Shown here: positions 1 to 7,943 of the stretch, in pieces
Layout: each line of letters starts with the position of its first letter
Position numbering within the stretch: position 1 is the first letter of the stretch
Assembly (NCBI GenBank): GCA_900759565.1
Contig: CAAEVV010000027.1
Span: 1 to 64,000 of the forward strand
DNA length: 64,000 bases
Source: an uncultured Collinsella sp.
Lineage (GTDB): Bacteria > Actinomycetota > Coriobacteriia > Coriobacteriales > Coriobacteriaceae
Direction: 5' to 3'
Notes under the pieces: generated by a model
What the model saw: only the letters and a program-made list of their open reading frames with translations
Told to the model about the DNA's origin: nothing
Database searches by the model: none
Position numbers and translations under genes: made by a program

Positions 1-329
1 ACGAAGTTCTCGTCCAAATACTCAACCTTAATGCGGCGATAGCGGGTACAGGGACGCTCGCCGGTCAGCGAGAGGCATCCTTCGCTCGTCTGATAGGCAT
101 TGACCTGCTCAAGAATTTGAGGGTTGTACATCAGGAGTGTCCTGTTGCCGTCCTTTACGCAGATGATGCGTTTGCGCACGCCGATCATGTTGGCGGCGAG
201 GCCCACGCACTCGCGCTCATGCTCGTGGAGTGTATCCAGGAGATCCTGCCCGGTTGCGGCATCGTCGGGTCCCGCGTCTTCGGAAGGCAGACGCAAAAAG
301 AACTCGGATTTCATGATGGGCTTAATCAT
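1..329 (-). CDS. def: Peptide deformylase, 5' part (runs off window start)
   Basis: This removes the N-terminal formyl group from nascent proteins in the cytoplasm. Reading the minus strand from the ATG at 329 gives 109 residues and then the window edge. Motif 1 appears as GLAANMIG (residues 43-50), a variant of the usual GLAxPQIG, and motif 2 as EGCLSL (83-88), which carries the metal-binding Cys. The HExxH motif would lie beyond the edge. The start is supported by AGGAG 5-7 nt upstream. The short N-terminus and the NM in motif 1 fit the compact deformylases of gut anaerobes. Identification is by motif only; the C-terminal half is not visible. Confidence 0.85.
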   Translation of the reverse strand, partial: MIKPIMKSEFFLRLPSEDAGPDDAATGQDLLDTLHEHERECVGLAANMIGVRKRIICVKDGNRTLLMYNPQILEQVNAYQTSEGCLSLTGERPCTRYRRIKVEYLDENF

Positions 330-534
330 GGCGGGCTCCTCATGTCTTATGCTTTCGTGGACTTTTAATAATAGCGCGGAAGGAAAGCTGTGCGTCCGCG
401 TTACAATCTTTCGATGTTGGACCATGTTGCCAGATTCGTCGTGTACGGCGTCTGGCGTAAGTCTAGGGCTCATTTTTCGCCCTGGACCGTTCCTCTGGGG
501 CGATGCGACTGTCGTTCCAAGAGGAAGGAAATGC
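330..534. other. Divergent intergenic region between def and the MFS gene
   Basis: The 205-bp gap between divergent genes must carry both promoters. A TACAAT at 402-407 could be a plus-strand -10 box, but no good -35 lies at the right distance. The strongest site is the ribosome binding sequence GAGGAAGG (521-528) for the MFS gene. I see no repeat or small gene here. Confidence 0.4.
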
Positions 535-1950
535 ATGGGGAGCAAATCTCAGCAACAAGTTCAAGTAACGCCATCGGCCTCTGCGGCGATTCTCGTCGTA
601 ATGTATATTGCAGCCTTTGTTGCCGCGTTTAACGAGAACATCATTAACGTGGCGTTGCACGACATTATGGCAGCCTTTTCGGTGAGTGCCACCACGGCAC
701 AGTGGCTCGTCTCGGGCTACATGATCGTGACGTCGATCTTTACGGCCATCATGGCCTTCCTGTCCGGCCGTTTCTCGACGCGCAAGCTGCTGTTTTTCGC
801 ATGCGGATGCATGGTCGCCGGCGAAGTCCTGTGCCTGGTCGCTCCGTCGTTTAGCGTTTTGCTGCCAAGTCGTATTTTGCAGGCTGCGGGATCGGGCATC
901 TTGTTCCCGCTCATGATGAACGTGGTGCTGTCTTGCGCCCCGCGCGAGAAGCTCGGTTTGTATCTGAGCCTGGGCGGCGCCTGCATTACGCTAGGACCGG
1001 CGTTTGGACCCGTGATCAGCGGTCTTATGTGCACGTTGTTTGGCTGGAGGGCGGTATTCGTAGTGCCGCTGGTGGGCGGCGTTGTGGTCGCTGCGGCGGG
1101 CGTAAAGCTTGTTCAGAATGTCGGAGAGCGCTCGAACACCACGCTTGATATTCTGTCGGTTGTTTTGCTCGCCGCCGGCATTACGGCATTTGTGTATTCC
1201 GTAGGCGAGTTCTCGACCAATCTGATTGCCGGCATCGTGGCACTTTTCGCCGCCATTGTGCTGCTCGGCCTGTTTGCGGCCCGTCAGCTCAAGCTCGAGC
1301 ATCCGGTGCTTAACGTGCGTCCCATGGCGAGCGTTCGTTTTTGGCCTGCGTGCCTGCTTGTGGTGGTGTCGATGATGACGACGTTCTCGATGAGCGTTTT
1401 GTTGCCGCTCTATTTTGAGGGCGCATACGGCATGACCGCACTTATTGCGGGCTTGCTCATTTTGCCGGCGATTGCCTGCAACGCCGTGACCTCGATTGTG
1501 GGCGGACGCGTGATGGACGCTCGTGGCGCATGGCCGCTGCTGCCGGTCGGCTTTGCCCTGATTGCCGTGGGGCAGATTGCAATCTCGATGACGGCGGCAA
1601 GCATGAACATCGGCGTTGTCGTGGCACTGACCGTTGCAGTGTATGCCGGAGTCGGGTTGGTGCTGAGCCCCTCGCAGACGGCCGGCTTGGAGACGCTGCC
1701 TGCCGCTGAACATCCTCACGGAACGGCATTGCTCAACACGTGGAACATGATTGCCGCATCGTTTGGCCCGTCGCTGTTTATCGGCCTGCTCTCGAGTTCT
1801 GCGGCGACCGCCGACGCCGCTGGCGCTGCGACGGACGTTGCCCAGGCGATTGGATTTGCAGCTGCCGTGCGTGTGGCGGCCGTGATTGCCGTGGTCGGGT
1901 TCGTGGCGTCGCTGGTGTACGCTCGTCGCGAGTCGCACATGTCGCATTAA
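535..1950 (+). CDS. MFS multidrug exporter, DHA2 (EmrB/QacA-like) family
   Basis: A 471-residue integral membrane transporter, probably a proton-coupled drug or metabolite exporter. The ATG at 535 follows GAGGAAGG by 7 nt; the open frame extends upstream but without a better start. The sequence is a series of hydrophobic segments consistent with about 14 helices. The family signature near helix 1 is seen as NENIINVALHDIM, corresponding to the LDxTIVNVALP motif, and a GRFSTRKL loop matches the helix 2-3 motif. The normally acidic first-helix position is Asn-Glu here. It stands alone, divergent from def and followed by an unrelated gene. The substrate cannot be inferred. Confidence 0.85.
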   Translation: MGSKSQQQVQVTPSASAAILVVMYIAAFVAAFNENIINVALHDIMAAFSVSATTAQWLVSGYMIVTSIFTAIMAFLSGRFSTRKLLFFACGCMVAGEVLCLVAPSFSVLLPSRILQAAGSGILFPLMMNVVLSCAPREKLGLYLSLGGACITLGPAFGPVISGLMCTLFGWRAVFVVPLVGGVVVAAAGVKLVQNVGERSNTTLDILSVVLLAAGITAFVYSVGEFSTNLIAGIVALFAAIVLLGLFAARQLKLEHPVLNVRPMASVRFWPACLLVVVSMMTTFSMSVLLPLYFEGAYGMTALIAGLLILPAIACNAVTSIVGGRVMDARGAWPLLPVGFALIAVGQIAISMTAASMNIGVVVALTVAVYAGVGLVLSPSQTAGLETLPAAEHPHGTALLNTWNMIAASFGPSLFIGLLSSSAATADAAGAATDVAQAIGFAAAVRVAAVIAVVGFVASLVYARRESHMSH

Positions 1951-2102
1951 TGTGTGCACATAGATTCTGCAGCTAGATTGGATGGCGACACCATAAACTA
2001 ATGGACGTTTTGCCGAGAGGCATGAATGTTTAAAGCGCAAGGAGTGCGCGACGGGCCCCGCGAATGGGGCGATGATGCCCGAGAGGGCCAAGAAGGAGTC
2101 TC

Positions 2103-2876
2103 ATGTCCGAGAACGAAGAGATCATGAACGAGACCGAGAACGAGACCATGGCTGCCGAGGTTGAGGCAGTCGAGACCGTGGAGACCGAAGCTGCCGAGGT
2201 TGAGGCTGCTGACGAGGTTTCCGCCGAGGAGGAGGCCGAGGTTGTCGAGGCCGCCGTTGATTACGATGACGAAGAGCTGATGGACAAGATGCAGAAGGCC
2301 GCCCGCCTGCTGCGTAGCCGTCGCTTTGCTATTTCCAAGGAGGAGGAGGCCAAGGCCGAGCGCATGGCGAACATCGAGCGCGCCATCAAGCTTCTTGACC
2401 TCAAGCCTAAGATGGAGCAGAAGGAAATGTCCGACCTGCTGGGCATGCGCCTTCGTGAGCTCGATGGCCTGATGGCCGAGGCCGAGGCTGCCGATCTGGT
2501 CGGCCGCATCGACGACGCCGAGGGCGATATGCGCAAGATCGTCGTCTTCGCTGCCGAGGATGCCGCTGAGGGCCTGGTCGAGCTTGCCAACAAGAAGGAG
2601 AAGCTCCTGCCCGAGCTTTCTTACGAGGAGGCCACCGAGCTGATGGCTGCCCTCGATAAGGTTATCGCTCCGCTCGTCGCCATGGGCCTGGACGAGGACC
2701 GCGGTCCTCGCGGCGGCCGTGACGACCGTGGTGGCCGCGGCGGCGACCGTGGCGGTCGCGGCGGCTTTGGCGGCAACCGTGGCGGCTTCGGCGGCAACCG
2801 TGGTAACGATCGTGGCGGTCGCGGTGGCGACCGCGGCGGCCGCAACGGCGGCGGCTTCCGCGGCAACCGCTTTTAG
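2103..2876 (+). CDS. Acidic protein with putative winged-helix core and RGG-repeat tail
   Basis: A 257-residue protein of three parts. Residues 1-55 are almost all Glu, Ala and Val (acidic, probably disordered). Residues about 57-190 are helical and resemble a MarR-like winged helix: the stretch around EMSDLLGMRLRELDGLMAEA looks like a helix-turn-helix in which the recognition helix matches a replication- or chromatin-type wHTH. Residues 198-257 are a Gly/Arg/Asp/Asn tail with many RGG, GGRGG and GGNRGG boxes. RGG tails bind RNA or single-stranded DNA in other proteins (known); that this one does so is inference. AAGGAG lies 5 nt before the ATG, after a roughly 150-nt leader with GC-rich inverted repeats. 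The gene is monocistronic, ending at hairpins. Confidence 0.7.
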   Translation: MSENEEIMNETENETMAAEVEAVETVETEAAEVEAADEVSAEEEAEVVEAAVDYDDEELMDKMQKAARLLRSRRFAISKEEEAKAERMANIERAIKLLDLKPKMEQKEMSDLLGMRLRELDGLMAEAEAADLVGRIDDAEGDMRKIVVFAAEDAAEGLVELANKKEKLLPELSYEEATELMAALDKVIAPLVAMGLDEDRGPRGGRDDRGGRGGDRGGRGGFGGNRGGFGGNRGNDRGGRGGDRGGRNGGGFRGNRF

Positions 2877-2986
2877 TTACGGCGTTTTACCAAACGCCGT
2901 AACGGGCCGACGCTGCGCGGGCCGCATTTGGACAATCTGACGTTCAACTTCAAGGGCGCGACCAGAAGGTCAGCGCCCTTTCGTTT
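2876..2986 (+). terminator. Two hairpins after the RGG-protein gene
   Basis: A perfect 12-bp stem with a 4-nt loop spans 2876-2903 and starts in the stop codon; it has no T tract. A second hairpin at 2952-2980 (stem AGGGCGC...GCGCCCT) is followed by TTCGTTT and is the better intrinsic terminator. Confidence 0.65.
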
Positions 2987-3082
2987 CACGTCACCTTGCC
3001 TCAAATGCGACCCGCTCGCTGACTTATGCTCAACCTATGGCGTCATCTCGCCCCAAAAGGGCCTCCCTCGCTCTGGCGAAAG

Positions 3083-3166
3083 GTAGTCATTGGGGACGTT
3101 CTTAAATGACTAGTCGTTGGGGACGTTCTTGTTTGACTAGTCGTTTAAGAACGTCCCCAACGACTA
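3083..3166. repeat. Intergenic hairpin repeat with GGGGACGTTCTT core
   Basis: Two 24-bp arms (GTAGTCaTTGGGGACGTTCT and its complement, one mismatch) enclose a third, directly repeated copy of TTGGGGACGTTCTT and two GACTAGTC palindromes. It lies between the convergent RGG-protein and pdxT genes. The structure is that of a small non-autonomous palindromic element, or of a transcript-end stabiliser. Confidence 0.7.
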
Positions 3167-3174
3167 CATAGCAT

Positions 3175-3238
3175 GAGAGTGGACAATCTCCCGGTTTGAG
3201 CCTGCATTCAAGCTCAAAGTGGGAAATTATCCACTCTC
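3175..3238. repeat. Second imperfect hairpin repeat
   Basis: Arms of about 29 bp, starting GAGAGTGGA and ending TCCACTCTC, pair with a few mismatches around a 6-nt loop. The sequence is unrelated to the hairpin 9 bp upstream. Together they form a two-hairpin block of more than 150 bp before the pdxT stop, and may terminate transcription from both sides. Confidence 0.65.
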
Positions 3239-3261
3239 GTTTCGTTTGTTGATTTCGATGC

Positions 3262-3849
3262 CTACATTTGTAGGAACAGTTCGTGGAGGCGGGTGTCTTC
3301 ATCGAGTTCGGGGTGGAAGGTTACGCCGAGCTGGTTGCCCTGGCGCGCGGCGACGGTACGGCCGTCGACTTTCGCTAAGGCCTTTGCGTCGCCGCGCACC
3401 TCGACGATGCGGGGCGCGCGGATAAACGTTAACGGCACTTCACCGTCGATGCCGGCTACCTGTCCCTTGGTTCGAAAGCTGCCTAGCTGCCTGCCGTAGG
3501 CATTGCGCTCGACAAGTACGTCCATGGTTGCCAAACGCGGCGTGCCCTTATCGTCATGGGCGGCAAGGTCGTGAGCCAGCAGAATCAGGCCGGCGCAGGT
3601 GCCCAGGACGGGCATGCCTTCAACGATACGGGCACGAAGCTCATCGAGCATGCCCAACTCATCAAGCAGCTTCCCTTGAACGGTGGACTCGCCGCCGGGA
3701 AGTACCAGACGGTCAAAGTCCTGCTTTAAATCAGCCGCCTGCCTCAGCTCAATACAGTGTGCGCCCAGCTCGGACAGCCTCGCCTCGTGCTCGGCAAAAG
3801 CGCCTTGGACCGCCAGCACGGCGACCGTCTGGTCTGCGTAATCGCTCAT
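3262..3849 (-). CDS. pdxT: Pyridoxal 5'-phosphate synthase glutaminase subunit PdxT
   Basis: PdxT hydrolyses glutamine and channels ammonia to PdxS to make pyridoxal 5'-phosphate from ribose 5-phosphate and glyceraldehyde 3-phosphate. The 195 residues are the family length. The nucleophile Cys85 lies in GTCAGL, the oxyanion-region LPGGEST at 50-56, and the His/Glu of the triad in TFHPELDED near the C-terminus. AAAGGAT precedes the ATG at 3849. It starts 20 bp after the pdxS stop, so the two form an operon read away from the divergent pdxR. Confidence 0.96.
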   Translation of the reverse strand: MSDYADQTVAVLAVQGAFAEHEARLSELGAHCIELRQAADLKQDFDRLVLPGGESTVQGKLLDELGMLDELRARIVEGMPVLGTCAGLILLAHDLAAHDDKGTPRLATMDVLVERNAYGRQLGSFRTKGQVAGIDGEVPLTFIRAPRIVEVRGDAKALAKVDGRTVAARQGNQLGVTFHPELDEDTRLHELFLQM

Positions 3850-3869
3850 GTGCGATCCTTTCTGCCGGA

Positions 3870-4760
3870 CTAGCGTCCGCGCTCTTCCATGATGATCTCG
3901 ATCTCGTCGGCGTTGATGCCGACCATGGCCTCGCCCAGGTCCTCCGAAAGCTCGGCAATGAGCTTGGCATCGGTGAAGTTTGCCACGGCCTTGACGATGG
4001 CGGCGGCGCGCTTGGCCGGGTCGCCGCTCTTAAAGATACCCGAGCCCACAAAGACGCCTTCGGCACCCAGCTGCATCATCAGCGCGGCGTCGGCGGGGGT
4101 CGCTACGCCGCCGGCGGCAAAGTTCACGACGGGAAGCTTGCCCGTGGCATGGACCTCGCGCACCAGCTCGACCGGAACCTGCAGTTGCTTGGCTGCCTCA
4201 AAGAGCTCGTCGTCACGCAGGGCAACAACGTCGCGGATCTGCTTTTGAATCTTGCGCATATGGCGCACAGCCTGGACGACGTCGCCCGTGCCCGGCTCGC
4301 CCTTGGTGCGGATCATCGTGGCGCCCTCGGCAACACGGCGCAGCGCCTCGCCCAGGTCGCGGGCACCGCAGACAAATGGGACGTCAAACTGGGTCTTGTC
4401 GATGTGGTAGACATCGTCGGCAGGGGAGAGAACCTCGGACTCATCGATGTAGTCGATATCGATGGCCTGAAGGACCTGCGCCTCGACGATGTGACCGATG
4501 CGGCACTTGGCCATGACGGGGATGGAGACGGCCTCTTGGATGCCCTTGATCATCTTGGGGTCACTCATGCGCGAGACGCCGCCTGCGGCACGGATATCGG
4601 CCGGGATGCGCTCGAGTGCCATGACCGCGCAGGCGCCCGCCTCCTCGGCGATGCGTGCCTGCTCGGGCGTGGTGACGTCCATGATGACGCCGCCCTTGAG
4701 CATCTGCGCGAGCTCGCGATTGAGTTTGACGCGATCGGCCTTGCTGGTCTGTTCTGCCAT
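3870..4760 (-). CDS. pdxS: Pyridoxal 5'-phosphate synthase lyase subunit PdxS
   Basis: The synthase subunit of the DXP-independent vitamin B6 pathway forms a dodecamer decorated by PdxT. The ATG at 4760 (product begins MAEQTSKADR) gives 296 residues, as in the family; GGGAG lies 5-9 nt upstream, and the longer open frame upstream lacks a ribosome site. Visible active-site features are the Schiff-base lysine in PVMAKCRIGH (about K85), TKGEPGTGD, and the phosphate-binding GGVATPADAA and FVGSGIFKS segments. It is first in the pdxST operon and is transcribed divergently from the MocR/PdxR-type gene, the usual arrangement for PLP-responsive control. Confidence 0.97.
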   Translation of the reverse strand: MAEQTSKADRVKLNRELAQMLKGGVIMDVTTPEQARIAEEAGACAVMALERIPADIRAAGGVSRMSDPKMIKGIQEAVSIPVMAKCRIGHIVEAQVLQAIDIDYIDESEVLSPADDVYHIDKTQFDVPFVCGARDLGEALRRVAEGATMIRTKGEPGTGDVVQAVRHMRKIQKQIRDVVALRDDELFEAAKQLQVPVELVREVHATGKLPVVNFAAGGVATPADAALMMQLGAEGVFVGSGIFKSGDPAKRAAAIVKAVANFTDAKLIAELSEDLGEAMVGINADEIEIIMEERGR

Positions 4761-4846
4761 GGTTGCTCCCTTGGTTGGCATGTGCATTGCTTGACGGAAC
4801 ATCCTATCGGGGAGCTGGGTATGGCGAAATACTCAGATTTCGAGAT

Positions 4847-4894
4847 AATGACAAGGTCAGACTAATACCAGATTGAATGACTTAATAAGGTCAG
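4847..4894. promoter_or_regulatory. Candidate PdxR operator: direct repeats between pdxS and pdxR
   Basis: AATGAC followed by AAGGTCAG occurs at 4847-4860. AATGAC recurs at 4876-4881, followed six bases later by AAGGTCAG at 4887-4894. The two AAGGTCAG copies start 34 bp apart, about three helical turns. MocR-family regulators commonly bind direct repeats in the divergent promoter they control (known), so this is a reasonable operator; the promoter boxes themselves are not clear. Confidence 0.45.
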
Positions 4895-4905
4895 GTGATA
4901 GGCTC

Positions 4906-6354
4906 ATGCTTGACTACAATTTGGAAAAACGCGGCGGAGCATCGCTCTATGAGTATGTTTACCAGCAAATTCGAGATGATATCGTTGCTGGACGCATTGC
5001 GGCGGGGGAGCATCTTCCGTCTAAGCGTGCCTTTGCCAGTCATCTGGGAATCAGTGTCATTACCATCGAGAATGCATATAGCCAGTTACTTGCCGAGGGC
5101 TATATTTGCTCAAAGCCGCGTCGTGGCTACTACGCTTGTGAGCTTCCGGATGCACCGGTTTTGCCTTTGGCTGAGACAGAGCTTGATCGAGATTCCGCTC
5201 CTGCGGGTCTTAACGCACATGATGTTGATGGACGGGTCGAGCAATTCGACGCGCTCTCTCCTTCCGCTTTGGAGGCGGCGCGGCTTTGGCAAAGCGCTCT
5301 ACGGGCGACGCTGGCATCCGAAGACGAACGCGAAATCTTTTCGACCGCGCCGGCGCAGGGCACCGCTCGGCTACGACGCGCAATTGCTCAGCATCTGCGC
5401 GGGACAAGGGGCATGAATGTCGACCCCGACAACATCGTCATCGGCGCGGGTGCCCAGCTGCTCGATACCATGTTGGTTCAGCTGCTTGGAGCCGACAAGG
5501 TGTATGCCGTTGAGGACCCGGGCTATTTGCGTCTGACGCGCATCTATCAGGCTATGGGCTGCCAAGTACGACATATCCCGTTGGATGATGACGGCGTGGA
5601 CCTGAGCGCTCTGCAGAAAACCGGGACCGATGTCCTTCACCTGATGCCATCCCATCAGTATCCGACCGGCCTTGTGACGAGCATTGCGCGTCGCTATGCG
5701 CTTCTGAGCTGGGCTGCCGAGCAGCCGGGCCGGTATCTCATCGAAGATGACTTTGATTGTGAGTTTCGCCTCGCCGGCAAGCCGATTCCCGCGCTCGCGT
5801 CGATCGATGCCGCCCAGTCGGTTATCTACACCAACACGTTTTCGAAGAGCCTGTCATCGGCGTTGCGTCTAGCGTACATGGTGTTGCCCGATGAGCTAAT
5901 GGAGCGGTTTAGGCGCAACCTTGGTTTTTACGCCTCGTCGGTGAGTTCTGTTGACCAGGTCGCTTTGGCTCGTTTGCTGGAATCGGGTGATTACGAGCGA
6001 CATGTGAACCGCGTGCGCGTTCGTGCTCGTGAGGCGCGTGATGGCCTGACGTCGCTTGTACGGAAGGCATTTCCGGCAGGGGAGGTCTCGATCGAGCATG
6101 CGGACGCGGGCCTTTACTGCACCGTGGTTGCGGAGCGTGGAACGGGCGGAAGCACTTTTGCACGGGCCCTCACGCGCTCGAGCATCCCTTTTATCGATAT
6201 CGGTGACTGTTTTTGGTGTGCCGATGGCGCATCTGCCCCTGAAAACTCAACTCATATTCTTGTCCAGTATGACGATCTGAGTCCAAAAGTACTAACTACC
6301 TTGGAATTGCAGCTAATGGGGGGCACTCTGCAATCTAAGCGAGTAGACTTTTAG
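4906..6354 (+). CDS. pdxR: MocR/PdxR-type regulator: GntR wHTH fused to aminotransferase fold
   Basis: A PLP-binding transcription factor that probably activates pdxST and represses itself. From the ATG at 4906 (AGGTGATA upstream) it is 482 residues; a TTG at 4873 is less likely. Residues about 10-75 form the GntR winged helix (SLYEYVYQQIRDDI, LPSKRAFASHLGIS). A type I aminotransferase domain follows, with the PLP lysine in TNTFSKSL and the aspartate in IEDDFDCEF. Its last residues are encoded by the 119-bp repeat starting at 6337, so the C-terminus (SKRVDF) comes from an inserted element. The link to PdxST rests on the divergent arrangement and family knowledge. Confidence 0.85.
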   Translation: MLDYNLEKRGGASLYEYVYQQIRDDIVAGRIAAGEHLPSKRAFASHLGISVITIENAYSQLLAEGYICSKPRRGYYACELPDAPVLPLAETELDRDSAPAGLNAHDVDGRVEQFDALSPSALEAARLWQSALRATLASEDEREIFSTAPAQGTARLRRAIAQHLRGTRGMNVDPDNIVIGAGAQLLDTMLVQLLGADKVYAVEDPGYLRLTRIYQAMGCQVRHIPLDDDGVDLSALQKTGTDVLHLMPSHQYPTGLVTSIARRYALLSWAAEQPGRYLIEDDFDCEFRLAGKPIPALASIDAAQSVIYTNTFSKSLSSALRLAYMVLPDELMERFRRNLGFYASSVSSVDQVALARLLESGDYERHVNRVRVRAREARDGLTSLVRKAFPAGEVSIEHADAGLYCTVVAERGTGGSTFARALTRSSIPFIDIGDCFWCADGASAPENSTHILVQYDDLSPKVLTTLELQLMGGTLQSKRVDF

Positions 6355-6455
6355 CACTTTGGCGACCAGGCCGTTTTGTAGCAAGCTATCTACCTGCGGT
6401 TTTGAAAAGCAGGATGACCGGCCTGCTCGGGATGTTCAAAAAAGTCTACTCACTT
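6337..6455. repeat. 119-bp hairpin element, copy 1
   Basis: Terminal inverted repeats AAGcGAGTAGACTTTT and AAAAAGTCTACTCACTT bound a segment with internal complementary arms (GACCAGGCCG with CGGCCTGCTC) and the loop sequence TACCTGCGG at 6391-6399. Copies 2 (7757-7875) and 3 (17787-17905) have exactly the same length, and the loop begins at the same offset, 54 bp. The left end overlaps the 3' end of pdxR. Confidence 0.85.
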
Positions 6456-6638
6456 GCCGCGCAAAGCTCCTGCATGAGAAAAAAATGGGGTTTTCAACAG
6501 GGCTTCGTCCAGCTCTCGGCAAGCTTTTGGCCAGTTGGGGAGGGCTGTTGAAAACTTTGCAGTCCGTTCGGCGCCATTTTTGGTGCGTTCGCGCCAATGC
6601 GTGACTGACTGGGTTGAAATTCGTGTTTTCCTGTGCCT
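6456..6638. repeat. Intergenic segment with an 11-bp inverted repeat
   Basis: GTTTTCAACAG (6490-6500) and CTGTTGAAAAC (6545-6555) are perfect inverted copies 44 bp apart. GCAAAG and CTTTGC lie outside them at unequal distances. No coding signal is evident. The segment separates element copy 1 from the nuclease-fold gene. Confidence 0.4.
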
Positions 6639-7766
6639 ATGAAGGATCTACTTTGTGACATATCGGCTTTTAGGTACTGGCGTTTGCCTCCTCAAGTCCG
6701 CGCTTTGTGTCCGCCGCTTCCACGACCGGAAGAAGACCGGCAGCGATATGATCTCGCCCGCAACCCGACGGCTGCGGTCGCGCTCGGTTTTCCGTTGTAT
6801 ACATTGGTTCGGACGAGAAACAAACGGACTTGTCCTGCCAGCATTAGGCAGCGGCTGTTTCTTGGTGAGCTCCCCAGGGAATCCGTGCTGGAAACGGAGC
6901 ATGGGTTTTTGGTTACATCTCCTCTACTGACGACATTCATCATGTCGCGGCATCTGACGGATCTTCAGCTTCTTTTGGTATTGGCGGAGATGTGTGGCTT
7001 GTTTGCGGTGTGTGCCCTGCCGGCGGCACTTGAGGCGGAGCTTTCGCGTGCAATTGATTCGGGCGCGATTTCGACAACGTTCGGTTGGGTGCGCTGCCCG
7101 TCCGAGGACGGCACCGCCTCAAATTTATGGCGTCGAGACGCTTTGGTTTTGGGCGGAGACCTTGACCGTTTTTGTTCAGATGTTTGCGGGATGCGTTACG
7201 GCAATAGATTTATGGCGGTATCGCAACTCGTTCCATTGGGTGCCGCGTCGCCTTTTGAGGTCGAGGCGTATTTGCTACTTGCACTGCCGCGATCCCTGGG
7301 AGGCGAAGGTTTTTGCGGCATAGAGCTTAATGTTGAAGTGATGCTAAGCAAAAGTGCTCGAGCGATTGTGGGAAAGTCCCGTGTATATATCGACCTACTT
7401 CTTTCTTCACCGGACGGTAGGCGACAGGTGGCCATTGAATGTCAGGGAAAGGCCTCGCACGGACGCGCAGGGGATGGCTTGCGTGACGCTGACCGCATGA
7501 CGGCCCTTCAGGCCATGGGCTACGATGTGCTTCTCCTGACACACAGACAGATATCGGATGAGGATAGATTCCGCGCGATCGTTAAGGCCATATGCAGGAT
7601 GCTCGATGCTGAATATCGTGATAAAAGCTCGGATGAGCAAAGGGCTGAGACATTACTCCGGTCTGAACTATTCGTTGACTGGACAAAATTGGGAGTAATT
7701 GACGGAAAGATGCCCGTTAGACACAAAATGGCTCGATCGTGGACGGCTGCGAATCTAAGTGAGTAG
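6639..7766 (+). CDS. Coriobacteriia-type hypothetical protein with Vsr/DUF559-like nuclease fold
   Basis: A 375-residue protein from the ATG at 6639 (a GTG two codons earlier is possible; no clear ribosome site). Residues about 205-305 look like a PD-(D/E)XK domain of the Vsr/DUF559 type: SPFEVEAYLLLALP gives the first acidic residue, YIDLLL supplies Asp252, and AIECQGKASH supplies Glu267, Gln269 and Lys271, followed by MTALQAMGYDVLLLT. I recall many paralogues with this layout (SPxExxLALLL...ALGY) in Coriobacteriia genomes; their function is not known to me. The N-terminal half may be an AbiEi-like helical region. Its stop codon lies inside repeat copy 2, and copy 1 lies 183 bp upstream, so the gene is bracketed by the same element. 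Confidence 0.6.
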   Translation: MKDLLCDISAFRYWRLPPQVRALCPPLPRPEEDRQRYDLARNPTAAVALGFPLYTLVRTRNKRTCPASIRQRLFLGELPRESVLETEHGFLVTSPLLTTFIMSRHLTDLQLLLVLAEMCGLFAVCALPAALEAELSRAIDSGAISTTFGWVRCPSEDGTASNLWRRDALVLGGDLDRFCSDVCGMRYGNRFMAVSQLVPLGAASPFEVEAYLLLALPRSLGGEGFCGIELNVEVMLSKSARAIVGKSRVYIDLLLSSPDGRRQVAIECQGKASHGRAGDGLRDADRMTALQAMGYDVLLLTHRQISDEDRFRAIVKAICRMLDAEYRDKSSDEQRAETLLRSELFVDWTKLGVIDGKMPVRHKMARSWTAANLSE

Positions 7767-7875
7767 ACTTTTGGCACTTTGGCGACTAGGTCGTTTTGCA
7801 ACAAGGCATTTACCTGCGGCTTTATAAAGTGATATGGATGGTCTGCTCGGCAAGTTCCAAAAAGTCTACTCACTT
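7757..7875. repeat. 119-bp hairpin element, copy 2
   Basis: Ends AAGTGAGTAGACTTTT and AAAAAGTCTACTCACTT; including the flanking CT/AG the terminal repeat is 18 bp (7755-7877). The loop TACCTGCGG is at 7811-7819. It supplies the stop codon of the nuclease-fold gene and sits between that gene and the convergent rubrerythrin gene. Confidence 0.85.
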
Positions 7876-7943
7876 AGTTTTTGACGAGAAACCGATGCCG
7901 AAGGCGGTCCTATTTCAGGGCGTTAACAAGTTCGTGAGGCACG

